Assembly: GCA_017938795.1 (NCBI GenBank)
Contig: JAGBAV010000099.1
Location: forward strand, 20,335 to 84,334
Length of the DNA stretch: 64,000 nucleotides
Source: Clostridia bacterium
Lineage (GTDB): Bacteria > Bacillota > Clostridia > Christensenellales > Aristaeellaceae
Direction: 5' to 3'
Position 1 is the stretch's first letter. Each line of letters opens with the position of its first letter. Below are positions 1-8,176 of the stretch, piece after piece. The translations under genes and the position numbers were made by a program. The notes beneath the pieces were generated by a model, which saw only the letters and a list, made by a program, of their open reading frames with translations, had not been told where the DNA came from and searched no databases.

Positions 1-1
1 A

Positions 2-220
2 ATGAGCTATAACAGGTTATGGAAACTCTTAATCGACAAGAATATGAAGAAGTCAGATCTTCGGAAAATCGCGGGTGTGAGTTCTTCCTCCCTTGCCAAA
101 CTGAGTAAGGGTGAAAATGTTACTACGGATGTCATTTTGAAAATATGTGATGTGCTGGACTGCAATGTGCAGGATATTATGGAGGCCGTCAAGTGCGAAC
201 CCTCCGAGAGCAATGAGTAA
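2..220 (+). CDS. Small Cro/C1-type HTH regulator
   Basis: A 72-residue protein made almost wholly of one helix-turn-helix domain of the Cro/C1 (XRE) type. Residues 15-60 hold the pattern KKSDLRKIAGVSSSSLAKLS followed by a third helix and ILKICDVLDC, as in YozG-like regulators. It would act as a homodimeric DNA-binding repressor. The ATG sits at the second base of the window, so its ribosome site and any upstream partner cannot be seen. It ends 35 bases before the ATPase gene and likely shares its transcript; such small HTH proteins often regulate neighbouring defence genes. The specific target is unknown. Confidence 0.75.
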   Translation: MSYNRLWKLLIDKNMKKSDLRKIAGVSSSSLAKLSKGENVTTDVILKICDVLDCNVQDIMEAVKCEPSESNE

Positions 221-255
221 ACTCAACACATCAATTTAGCAAGGAGTTGTATGAC

Positions 256-1356
256 ATGGCTTATAGAGAAGGACAATTGACCAAGATTCAGATAAATGGT
301 TTCAAATCCATTCGTGAATGCTCGATTGATCTGAAGCCAATTAATGTATTGATCGGTTCCAATGGCGCCGGTAAATCAAACTTCATTTCTGCTTTTACAC
401 TGCTGCAGAATATCCTGCACCAGAATCTCGCTGTATATGCGGCACAAAGCGGTATTTCTTCGATGTTCTACAATGGCAGAAAAGTGACCGAAGAGATTTC
501 TATGGAGTTCTTCTTCGGCAACAACTCATACGGATATGTTTTGATTCCCACTGATGACAATAGGATTATTTTTAGAAAAGAATACTTTTCTTATTATGGT
601 CCGTATGTAAATGAATCCAATGTTGCCAGAGGCCACAGCGAAGCTCAGTGGCGCCGCGGTGTTTCCAATCAGTTGGATGGTTATGTGCGTCCGATATTGG
701 AGAAAGAGAGCTGGCGCGTTTACCATTTCCACGATACCGGAAGATCAGCAAAACTTAAGCAGGAACATCCTCTTGCCAATAATCTCACACTGCAATGGGA
801 TGCCGGCAATCTTGCGGCCTTCCTTTATCGTCTGCGCGAGAACTATACTTCTCAGTACAACGATATTGTGCGAACTATTCAGAACATAGCTCCCTTCTTT
901 GACGATTTTGTTTTGCAGCCGAATGAATCAAATCGTGAACTGATCGTACTCAAGTGGCGCAAAAAAGGATGCGAGGACATTTTTACCGCTTCGCAGTTGT
1001 CAGATGGTACCATTCGCTTTATCTGTATGGCAACGCTGCTCCTCCAGCCGGAAGAGTTGCAGCCTGCAACCATCATCATCGATGAGCCTGAACTTGGCTT
1101 ACATCCGTACGCAATCACTATTTTTGCGGAGCTTGTAAAGGCCGTATCTCAGAAAAAGCAGCTGATTATGTCAACCCAGTCTGTCGAGTTGCTGAACCAG
1201 TTCGATGCTGAAGACGTAATCGTTGTTGACAGCGGCGAAAATGGAACTGAATTCCGACGCCTTGATATGGAAGCCCTCCAGATCTGGCTGGATGAGGACT
1301 ATTCCCTCGGTGAGCTTTGGAACAAGAATCTGCTCGGAGGGAGGGTGTCCCGATGA
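256..1356 (+). CDS. AAA family ATPase (AAA_21/ABC-like, defence-type)
   Basis: A 366-residue cytoplasmic ATPase of the SMC/ABC-like AAA_21 group. Walker A is GSNGAGKS at residues 34-41, and the Walker B/D-loop stretch is IIIDEPELGLHP with D276-E277, followed by STQS, where these proteins carry a switch residue. The N-terminal lead (KIQINGFKSI) is typical of the family. I chose ATG 256 over TTG 247 because AAGGAG at 241-246 is nine bases ahead of it, while the TTG directly abuts that site. Its stop overlaps the next start by four bases (ATGA), so the two proteins are probably made in fixed ratio. ATPases of this type paired with a TOPRIM-like partner occur in phage-defence modules; that role here is inference. 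Confidence 0.8.
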   Translation: MAYREGQLTKIQINGFKSIRECSIDLKPINVLIGSNGAGKSNFISAFTLLQNILHQNLAVYAAQSGISSMFYNGRKVTEEISMEFFFGNNSYGYVLIPTDDNRIIFRKEYFSYYGPYVNESNVARGHSEAQWRRGVSNQLDGYVRPILEKESWRVYHFHDTGRSAKLKQEHPLANNLTLQWDAGNLAAFLYRLRENYTSQYNDIVRTIQNIAPFFDDFVLQPNESNRELIVLKWRKKGCEDIFTASQLSDGTIRFICMATLLLQPEELQPATIIIDEPELGLHPYAITIFAELVKAVSQKKQLIMSTQSVELLNQFDAEDVIVVDSGENGTEFRRLDMEALQIWLDEDYSLGELWNKNLLGGRVSR

Positions 1357-1997
1357 AAAGAGTTTATATTCTGTGCGAAGGTCAGACTGAGGAAAAATTC
1401 GTCAACTCTGTTCTTGCTCCGTATTTTACGCCGCAAGACATTTATGTTATCCCGGTCATCTTGGCTACGAAGCGAATTGCCTCCGGTGGCAAACACAGAG
1501 GTGGCGTAAGTTCGTACGAGAAAATCTCCAAGGAACTTAAACTACTGTGTCACGATAGTAGCGCATATGTTACGAGTCTTCTTGACTTCTTTGCGTTGCC
1601 TGAAGATACGCCCGGGTTTTCTGCGACTGCTCCTAGTCTGTATGACCACATTGAGATGATCGAGCAAGCAATTAATCAAGATATTGGCAAGCCCAACTGC
1701 CACGCCAATCTTCTCGTTCATGAGTTTGAAGGCCTTCTGTTCTCCGCGCCAGAGGAGTTTGCCCTCATTGCAGATCAAGACGCGGTGGATACCCTTTGTG
1801 CTGTTCGTGAAGAATACCCTAATCCCGAGGAGATCAATTCGTCTTTTGATACAGCTCCGTCAAAGCGTATCCTTGCGGTAATTCCTGAGTATAAAAAGGT
1901 CGCCGACGGAAGTGATCTTTCTCAGGTAATCGGCATTGACCGAATGATGACATCTTGTCCGCACTTTGCGGCTTGGATTCAGAAGATTCGTGAATGA
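1353..1997 (+). CDS. DUF4276 family protein (TOPRIM-like partner of the ATPase)
   Basis: A 214-residue protein opening with MKRVYILCEGQTEEKF. The CEGxTEE motif with E9 is the hallmark of DUF4276, a family related to TOPRIM nuclease/primase folds that is usually encoded beside an AAA_21 ATPase. A conserved-looking HEFEGLLFS segment lies near residues 125-135. The start at 1353 follows a strong GGAGGGAGGG site and overlaps the ATPase stop by four bases. The likely model is an ATP-driven sensor (ATPase) with this protein as effector nuclease, as in other ATPase/TOPRIM defence pairs, but no activity can be proven from sequence. It may be an accessory defence module separate from the BREX-like operon downstream. 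Confidence 0.75.
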   Translation: MKRVYILCEGQTEEKFVNSVLAPYFTPQDIYVIPVILATKRIASGGKHRGGVSSYEKISKELKLLCHDSSAYVTSLLDFFALPEDTPGFSATAPSLYDHIEMIEQAINQDIGKPNCHANLLVHEFEGLLFSAPEEFALIADQDAVDTLCAVREEYPNPEEINSSFDTAPSKRILAVIPEYKKVADGSDLSQVIGIDRMMTSCPHFAAWIQKIRE

Positions 1998-2297
1998 ACC
2001 GGAACCGGATATGTTTTTAGGATGATTACCGTTTTTGCATTATCCGCTATAAATAAGCAGCATCGTACGAAGCACGGCGAAAAGACAGCACAACCTTTTC
2101 AATGTCAAAATAATAGGAACACGGATATAAGTAAATCCGCATGCAAACGGGCGGCATCTTCATACACTATCAACATTTTTATTATTGTCTTCTGAACGAG
2201 ATTGTGTTAAACTTTTATAAGATGTACTTCATAATAGGGGAATTATAACTATTGTGTGTTTGATGCTGTAACGGCTGACTTCTGAAAGAAAGGTGAC
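1998..2297 (+). promoter_or_regulatory. 300-base intergenic leader of the BREX-like operon
   Basis: This A/T-rich gap separates the ATPase/DUF4276 pair from the long defence operon. It holds several TATAAT-like stretches (around 2045, 2215 and 2232), so a promoter for the operon is probably here, but none has a convincing -35 at the right spacing. The end provides the ribosome site GAAAGAAAGGTG just ahead of the first gene. No open reading frame or terminator of good quality is visible. Confidence 0.4.
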
Positions 2298-2303
2298 GTG
2301 AAC

Positions 2304-5300
2304 ATGACGGTTCGAATTCCGTGGGATCGCTATGAAGTTGCCCTTCTCTTCAGCGCCTATGAACAGGTTGCCAACGGTGCTGATATTAGCGCAGAGGCAG
2401 CGAAGCTGTCCGAGACCTTACGGGTCCTTGCCATCCGGAGGGGCGTTTCTATTGATGACACTTATCGGAACGTCAATGGCATGAAAATGCAGCTTGCCAA
2501 TGTGCAATACTTGTTTACGGGCGGTCAGAAAGGTTTGTCCGGCGCATCTGCGATGATCCGCCAGATGTATGAATTGTACAAAGACACGCCTGCTGAGTAT
2601 CAAACTATTTTGAAGGAGGCGATTCGATTGACCGGTTCAAATGAATCTGTTGAAGATGCCTTCTTTACGTATGCCAAGGAACGTATAGGCCTCTCTCCCA
2701 GAATGCTTGCCGAGTATATGCAGAAGGCGGCTGACTATTGTCATCTGAAGCAGCCCCTTCTTGGTATGACGGAAGTCAAGGCTGTGCGGAATGTACAGCA
2801 GAAGATTGCAGAGGGTAAGCTGCTGCGTTTTCGGTATGGGAAAGATGCTCAGACGATCCGCAACGTGACTCGTCTTTATTATACCTTTATCAAAAGCTAT
2901 CGTGAGACCAAAGAGGAACCGCCGGTACCGGTAGTACCAGCGAAAGAAAAAATTGTAACGGCTCAGCCCACGCTTGTCGTGGATGCTACGGTCGTTGAAC
3001 CCACTTTCGATCCTCAGACTGTTGCTATCGTTGAAGTGTCCGATGCTGGCGCATCTGAACCAAGTGCTTCAGTTCTGCGTGAAGAAATAACTGTAGAAAC
3101 AATCGATGACCGACTCTGGGTGGATTTCAGTCAAGATAATTCTTACCTGTTCACAAAGCCAGTTTCTTATATATATAAGGGTGTGCTCCATGATGCTAAG
3201 TCCTGGAATAGGCTTTATGTGGAGGTGTGCGGCCTTCTATTCACAGATCACCGCGAGGCCTTCATGGGCATCATGAATGGCGATGTCCCTGGCTACAATG
3301 TGCTTGCATTCGCGGACGAACAGAACTATCGTCGGATGCGGGTACCAAAGAGCTTTGTTCCAGGGTATTATCTTGAATCAAATCTGGACGCCACCTCAAT
3401 TGTTCGCAGGATTCGAGGGCTTTATCAGCTGTTTAAGCTTGGCGACGGTTTTCGGATTTCGTACATCAAACTGGGTGATGCAAGGGGCATTGAAGTCCCC
3501 GTGGAATCAGCTGAAGAGTGGCTCATACATGAGCTTCGCACCAAGAAGATACCTTATGTAGATAATCGGCCGGCAGGCGGATGCCTTTGGATTGCGTCTG
3601 ATATGTCCATTCCGATTCCTCTGAATGAAGCGACAGAAAAAGGATATAGATTCCGACTTAAGCAGGATGGCTGCAGGGCCTTCCCGAATCGTCCTGTCAT
3701 ATGGACAAAGGATCAGCCGAAGCAGCCCGCCAAAGCAATACCTATCATTCTGACCAGCGACGGTCAAATCTCCCTGGACGCTTTCAAACGGTTCTTGATT
3801 CATGATAAGGGGTTTGCAGAACGTACAGCTGGTAATTACTGGACTTCCATTCGGATGATCGAAGCGTACATCCAGCGCAACAAACTGGATTTTTCGTTGC
3901 TCAATACAGATGCAGCCGGCGCACAGAGGATCTTTGATTTGCTTATGGCGCGGCCGGACTTTGAGCAGATTAACATTCAACGTCACCGCCAATTCAGTGC
4001 TGCTTTGGTGCAATACGTTATATACCTCCGCCAGGGCGGGAATATAGTGCCCGAAGGAAAGCGTAAGCTGCCAGGGCAAAAAACGATTATCGAAACTGTC
4101 TTTGATGTCCTTCGCCAGGCAGGAAAACCGATGACAGTTTCAGAAATATACCAGGCGATTAACCGGGGCGATCTCTACCCCTTTGGCGCACAGGATCCGC
4201 AGTCGGTTGTGTACAGCAAGGTTTCTCTTGCATGCAGGCAAACTGAAGACCGTATCAAAGAAGGAAGAGATGTGCTGATTCGTTCCGAGGTGGATGGCCG
4301 AAAGGTGTTTCAGGTCATGTCCGCCAAAGAAGGGGCTGCATATTTGCAGGCGCAGCAAAGGAAATCTGTGCAGGAAACCGCATCGCCATGGGCGGAATAC
4401 GAAGTCGTGCTCACACAGGCTTTCCCGAAGGGCTTTCAAAAAGAATCAGGCTTAGATATGAAGAAGCTGCGGAAACGCTGGGCGGAGATTTATGGAGATG
4501 AACTGAAGGACTCTGACGATACCGTTCGTATGCAACTGGCCGCGCACTGCGTAGATACCGGCAAGCGATGGTATCTTGCGGAACTTCTTCTGTCCGACGA
4601 TGACCGTCAGATGGTTCTGGGGTACATTGATCGTGTGCTCGACATGGGGAAATCGGTGCTCTACTATTCTTCCCTCTATGCTGCGTTGGAGCATCAGCTG
4701 GAGAGTACGGTGTTGACGGAAGCTTTGTTGATCAGTTATCTTCTGGCCACTTGCCAAGACCGGTATATCCTGCGGGAATATTACTTGACCAACGACTGCC
4801 ACGCTCAGGTGGATCTGTCGGAAGAAATCAAAGACGTGATGTTGGCTCACGGCCGTCCCATTCACACGGACGAGCTGAAACAAGCGCTGCATCATCTCCC
4901 TCCGGATCAGGTGGAGCGCGAGCTTCACATCCGTTCAGAGTTCATCTTGGATGCTTTCCATATGTACTTCCATGAATCCATGGCAGACCTGACGGACCAG
5001 GAGCTTGATCAGATTGCTGCATTTATTCAGGAAGAGCTGGATGATCAGGGATACATGATCGGGGATTGGATTCAGCGAAAACTGGCTCGATTGTATCCGG
5101 AGACTGCCGAGCGCCTCAGCTTCCTGACGCTACTGGGTGTGCGTGGCGCTGTGGCTTATAAGCTGCGGGATCGCTTCACGTTCTCCGGCCCAGTGATCAC
5201 GCCTAAGGGTAAGGCTATGAATATGATCGACATCTTTGCCGGGTTCTGCCAGCGCCATACGCCGTTTACGCTGGATGAGTTGGCAGCCTTTGCCAAGGAA

Positions 5301-5786
5301 TGCGATTCAGCCATCTATCTAGACACGGTTCACAAGAACTGCGCTCGCGTCAGCGAAAAGGAATTCGTTGCCACAGGGGCTGTGTGCTGGAACATTTCAC
5401 ATATTGACGCCGCCATTGCACTGCACTGCCCAGGAAAGTACGTGTCACTGAAGAGCATCCAATATTTCGACGCTTTTCCCTATGTGGGGTATTCTTGGAA
5501 CAGCTACCTGCTGGAGCAGTACGTAGCTACCGTCAGCCATGATTTCACACTGATGCACTCCAGCTACGCCAAGAACAACACGTCCGGCGCTATTGTACGT
5601 CGGGATGCAGGGTTTGAATCCTTCGACGATGTTCTGGCGGATATCCTGGCCAATGCCCCGGTGAATTTGGAGAAAGATACATGTCTGGAGTATCTGGCCG
5701 ATGTGGGTTATATCACCAGGAGGAAACTTTCCAGTATTAACGAGACTATTTCGAGAGCCAAGATGCTGCGCTCTCAGAAGGGATGA
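2304..5786 (+). CDS. Large multidomain protein of unknown function, first gene of the BREX type 4-like operon
   Basis: A 1160-residue protein I do not recognise as a whole. Residues 1-215 form a helical N-terminal domain (WDRYEVALLF...GLSGAS) that I recall on other Clostridia restriction-type proteins. After a Pro/Val-rich linker, residues 268-395 hold a second conserved block starting VDFSQDNSYLFTKP. Residues 487-590 resemble the SAM-like core-binding domain of tyrosine recombinases (FKRFLIHDKGFAERTAGNY), without a catalytic domain. Residues 592-685 look like a HARE-HTH/winged-helix domain (GKPMTVSEIYQAINRGDLYP). The remaining 470 residues appear helical, perhaps more winged helices. No nuclease, helicase or methylase motif is evident. 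Several DNA-binding-like modules suggest target recognition or an effector scaffold. ATG 2304 lies eight bases after AGGTG; GTG 2298 is too close. The next gene starts six bases after its stop. Confidence 0.7.
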   Translation: MTVRIPWDRYEVALLFSAYEQVANGADISAEAAKLSETLRVLAIRRGVSIDDTYRNVNGMKMQLANVQYLFTGGQKGLSGASAMIRQMYELYKDTPAEYQTILKEAIRLTGSNESVEDAFFTYAKERIGLSPRMLAEYMQKAADYCHLKQPLLGMTEVKAVRNVQQKIAEGKLLRFRYGKDAQTIRNVTRLYYTFIKSYRETKEEPPVPVVPAKEKIVTAQPTLVVDATVVEPTFDPQTVAIVEVSDAGASEPSASVLREEITVETIDDRLWVDFSQDNSYLFTKPVSYIYKGVLHDAKSWNRLYVEVCGLLFTDHREAFMGIMNGDVPGYNVLAFADEQNYRRMRVPKSFVPGYYLESNLDATSIVRRIRGLYQLFKLGDGFRISYIKLGDARGIEVPVESAEEWLIHELRTKKIPYVDNRPAGGCLWIASDMSIPIPLNEATEKGYRFRLKQDGCRAFPNRPVIWTKDQPKQPAKAIPIILTSDGQISLDAFKRFLIHDKGFAERTAGNYWTSIRMIEAYIQRNKLDFSLLNTDAAGAQRIFDLLMARPDFEQINIQRHRQFSAALVQYVIYLRQGGNIVPEGKRKLPGQKTIIETVFDVLRQAGKPMTVSEIYQAINRGDLYPFGAQDPQSVVYSKVSLACRQTEDRIKEGRDVLIRSEVDGRKVFQVMSAKEGAAYLQAQQRKSVQETASPWAEYEVVLTQAFPKGFQKESGLDMKKLRKRWAEIYGDELKDSDDTVRMQLAAHCVDTGKRWYLAELLLSDDDRQMVLGYIDRVLDMGKSVLYYSSLYAALEHQLESTVLTEALLISYLLATCQDRYILREYYLTNDCHAQVDLSEEIKDVMLAHGRPIHTDELKQALHHLPPDQVERELHIRSEFILDAFHMYFHESMADLTDQELDQIAAFIQEELDDQGYMIGDWIQRKLARLYPETAERLSFLTLLGVRGAVAYKLRDRFTFSGPVITPKGKAMNMIDIFAGFCQRHTPFTLDELAAFAKECDSAIYLDTVHKNCARVSEKEFVATGAVCWNISHIDAAIALHCPGKYVSLKSIQYFDAFPYVGYSWNSYLLEQYVATVSHDFTLMHSSYAKNNTSGAIVRRDAGFESFDDVLADILANAPVNLEKDTCLEYLADVGYITRRKLSSINETISRAKMLRSQKG

Positions 5787-5792
5787 GGGCAC

Positions 5793-8159
5793 ATGTATTC
5801 CTACGAATGGGATGCTGAGACTGGCGGATATGTGCTAAACAGTACGCCCCTGCCGTTCAGCAAAGAACCGCGCCCGGTATATTATCGGGAGATGGATTTG
5901 CTTGGCTTTGATAAATATTGGGATTACGAAAAAAATGAAACTTATCCATATATGTGGGCGGAGGCAAATAAATACTGGTATCGCGGACAATTAGTAGCGC
6001 AGCTAAAAGGAGGTACCATTTTTCAGGCTCCTGAATTGGTACCAGATGAAAATGCAAGAAGTATTGAACGCTTTATTCCTGTAGACATTGCGGAAATGGT
6101 ATCGCGCAATAGCAGTATTCTTGATAGCCTTGTGGCTGAGACAATTAAGAATACATACAATACATACATTGATTACAGAAATAAAGTTGATCTGTTCTAT
6201 GTGGCCTTTAGCGGAGGTAAGGATAGTGTTGTAGCCCTTGACATCGTTCAAAGAGCTATCCCTCATGAAGATTTCTTGGTGCTATTTGGAGATACACAAA
6301 TGGAGTTCTCTGATACTTACGATGTAATGGAGCAAACAAGAAAACAGTGCGAAGAGAAAGGCATCCGGTTCTTAGTAGCCAGTTCAAAACTTGAGCCTGG
6401 ATACACATGGGATAAAATAGGCCCTCCTGCGCAGAAAATGAGATGGTGCTGCAGCGTTCATAAAACCGCGCCGCAGATTATCCTGCTACGAGATTATATG
6501 AGAAATCCTCATTTCCGTGGTATGGCAATGATGGGTGTCAGAGGCGATGAAAGCATAGCGCGAAGTAAATACGATGACGTAAACCTCGGAACAAAGCATA
6601 AAGGCCAATATGATTATTATCCGATTCTGCGATGGAATTCGGCAGAACTGTTTCTCTATATTTATCAACAAGGATTGATTATTAATAGGACTTACCGTCT
6701 GGGGAATAACAGAGCAGGTTGCCTTGTTTGCCCGATGGCATCAAAAAAAGGTTCTTGGGTCAGAGAACAGCTTTATGGCGATAGTCCGGATGAAAAACAT
6801 TCAACGCGATTCTTCAATGATTTGATCATTAAAAAAACAGTTGCCAGCTCTATGCCGCCAGCCGCGCAACGTGAATTTATGGAGTTCGAAGGTTGGAAGT
6901 CCAGGCATGATGCGCGAAAACTGAGTGCTCCGGATTTGGTGTATGATGATGAGATGATACCTGGGATACAGATTATTAGAATCAAGCGTATAGCAACGAA
7001 CTGGAGAGAATGGATTAAGACCCTTGGAGAAATAACTTATCAAGAATCAGGAACGGTGCGTATCCACTTCGGAACTGAATGGTTTACAACCAGCTATGAA
7101 GAAAAAGATGGAGGGTTGGAATTCCACATTAAAACCAGCAATACAAAAGACGAGATTCTATTCATAGCGGCATTAAAGAATATCCTGCGAAAATCAGCTT
7201 ACTGTATTGGTTGCCAAGTATGTGAAGCGAATTGTCCAAACGGATTTATTAGTTTCGAAAATGGTGATGTGCATATTGATGACCGATGTGTACACTGCCT
7301 AATGTGTCACAAGGTTTCATCTTCAAGTTGCTGGGTAGCTGAATCACACAAAATGCCAAAGGAGAAAAGCATGATGACTACAAGTATTGATCGCTACAAG
7401 ACGCTTGGTGTTCAGTTTTCTTGGGTGAAGGATTACTTTGAGAAAAAGAACGAATTCTGGGATAATAACAGTTTGGGAACAATGATGCTAAGCCCTCTCA
7501 AAGCGTTTTTGGCCGATACTGGAGTTAGTCGGAAGGGAAAAATAACTGCCTTTGGCGAACTTATATGCAAAATTGGTATTGATAGTGAAACGGCTTGGGC
7601 TCTGATGCTTTGCAATGCGGCATATACTTCTGAAATAAACTGGTGGGTTAAGAATATCTCTTTTAAGCGCTCTTATACTCCTGCCGAGATAGTGGCGCTT
7701 TTGATGGATGATGTGCCATCGGAAAAATCTCGGAAAAACGTTGTTTCTGCATTCAAAAACTTGTGCAGCAGTAATCCGATATTGGGAGACCGGATAGGGC
7801 TTGGTCATTGTAATAGCGAACAGAAAGGCCGAGTGACGCATCTATTGGATATCACCAGAACCACATGGTCAGATCCGGATCCCCTCGTCATCCTTTACGC
7901 TCTCTACAAATTCGCTGAGGCCTGCGAAGGATACTATCAGTTCACCCTCACCACGCTGATGGACGACACCATCGAGCGCGGCGGTATCAGCCCCACAGAG
8001 ATTTTCGGCTTGAGCGCCGAAACCATGGAAAGGCTGATCAATGGTCTTTCCATCAACCACTCGGAATTCATTACCTGCTCATTCAAGATGGACCTGGACA
8101 GCATCACACTGCGGCCTGACAAGACCTCGGATGACGTGCTGGCACTGTTCGAAGCATAA
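5793..8159 (+). CDS. brxP: BrxP-like PAPS reductase/DndC-family protein with ferredoxin-like module
   Basis: A 788-residue protein. Residues about 130-340 are a PAPS-reductase/DndC-type ATP-pyrophosphatase domain: the PP-loop is FSGGKDS at 139-145, followed by RWCCSV (C219, C220) and GCLVCP (C310, C313), likely ligands of an iron-sulfur cluster as in DndC/SspD. Residues 470-513 form a ferredoxin-like insert (C471, C474, C477, C481, then C499, C502, C505, C513). The tail, about 520-788, resembles DUF4007, which elsewhere is a separate protein beside such reductases. In Dnd and Ssp systems this enzyme activates DNA for sulfur insertion. BREX type 4 is defined by a gene of this kind. The partner cysteine desulfurase is the last gene of the same operon. 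The family assignment is firm; DNA phosphorothioation is inferred. Confidence 0.85.
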   Translation: MYSYEWDAETGGYVLNSTPLPFSKEPRPVYYREMDLLGFDKYWDYEKNETYPYMWAEANKYWYRGQLVAQLKGGTIFQAPELVPDENARSIERFIPVDIAEMVSRNSSILDSLVAETIKNTYNTYIDYRNKVDLFYVAFSGGKDSVVALDIVQRAIPHEDFLVLFGDTQMEFSDTYDVMEQTRKQCEEKGIRFLVASSKLEPGYTWDKIGPPAQKMRWCCSVHKTAPQIILLRDYMRNPHFRGMAMMGVRGDESIARSKYDDVNLGTKHKGQYDYYPILRWNSAELFLYIYQQGLIINRTYRLGNNRAGCLVCPMASKKGSWVREQLYGDSPDEKHSTRFFNDLIIKKTVASSMPPAAQREFMEFEGWKSRHDARKLSAPDLVYDDEMIPGIQIIRIKRIATNWREWIKTLGEITYQESGTVRIHFGTEWFTTSYEEKDGGLEFHIKTSNTKDEILFIAALKNILRKSAYCIGCQVCEANCPNGFISFENGDVHIDDRCVHCLMCHKVSSSSCWVAESHKMPKEKSMMTTSIDRYKTLGVQFSWVKDYFEKKNEFWDNNSLGTMMLSPLKAFLADTGVSRKGKITAFGELICKIGIDSETAWALMLCNAAYTSEINWWVKNISFKRSYTPAEIVALLMDDVPSEKSRKNVVSAFKNLCSSNPILGDRIGLGHCNSEQKGRVTHLLDITRTTWSDPDPLVILYALYKFAEACEGYYQFTLTTLMDDTIERGGISPTEIFGLSAETMERLINGLSINHSEFITCSFKMDLDSITLRPDKTSDDVLALFEA

Positions 8160-8176
8160 CATAGGAGGAAACGGTC

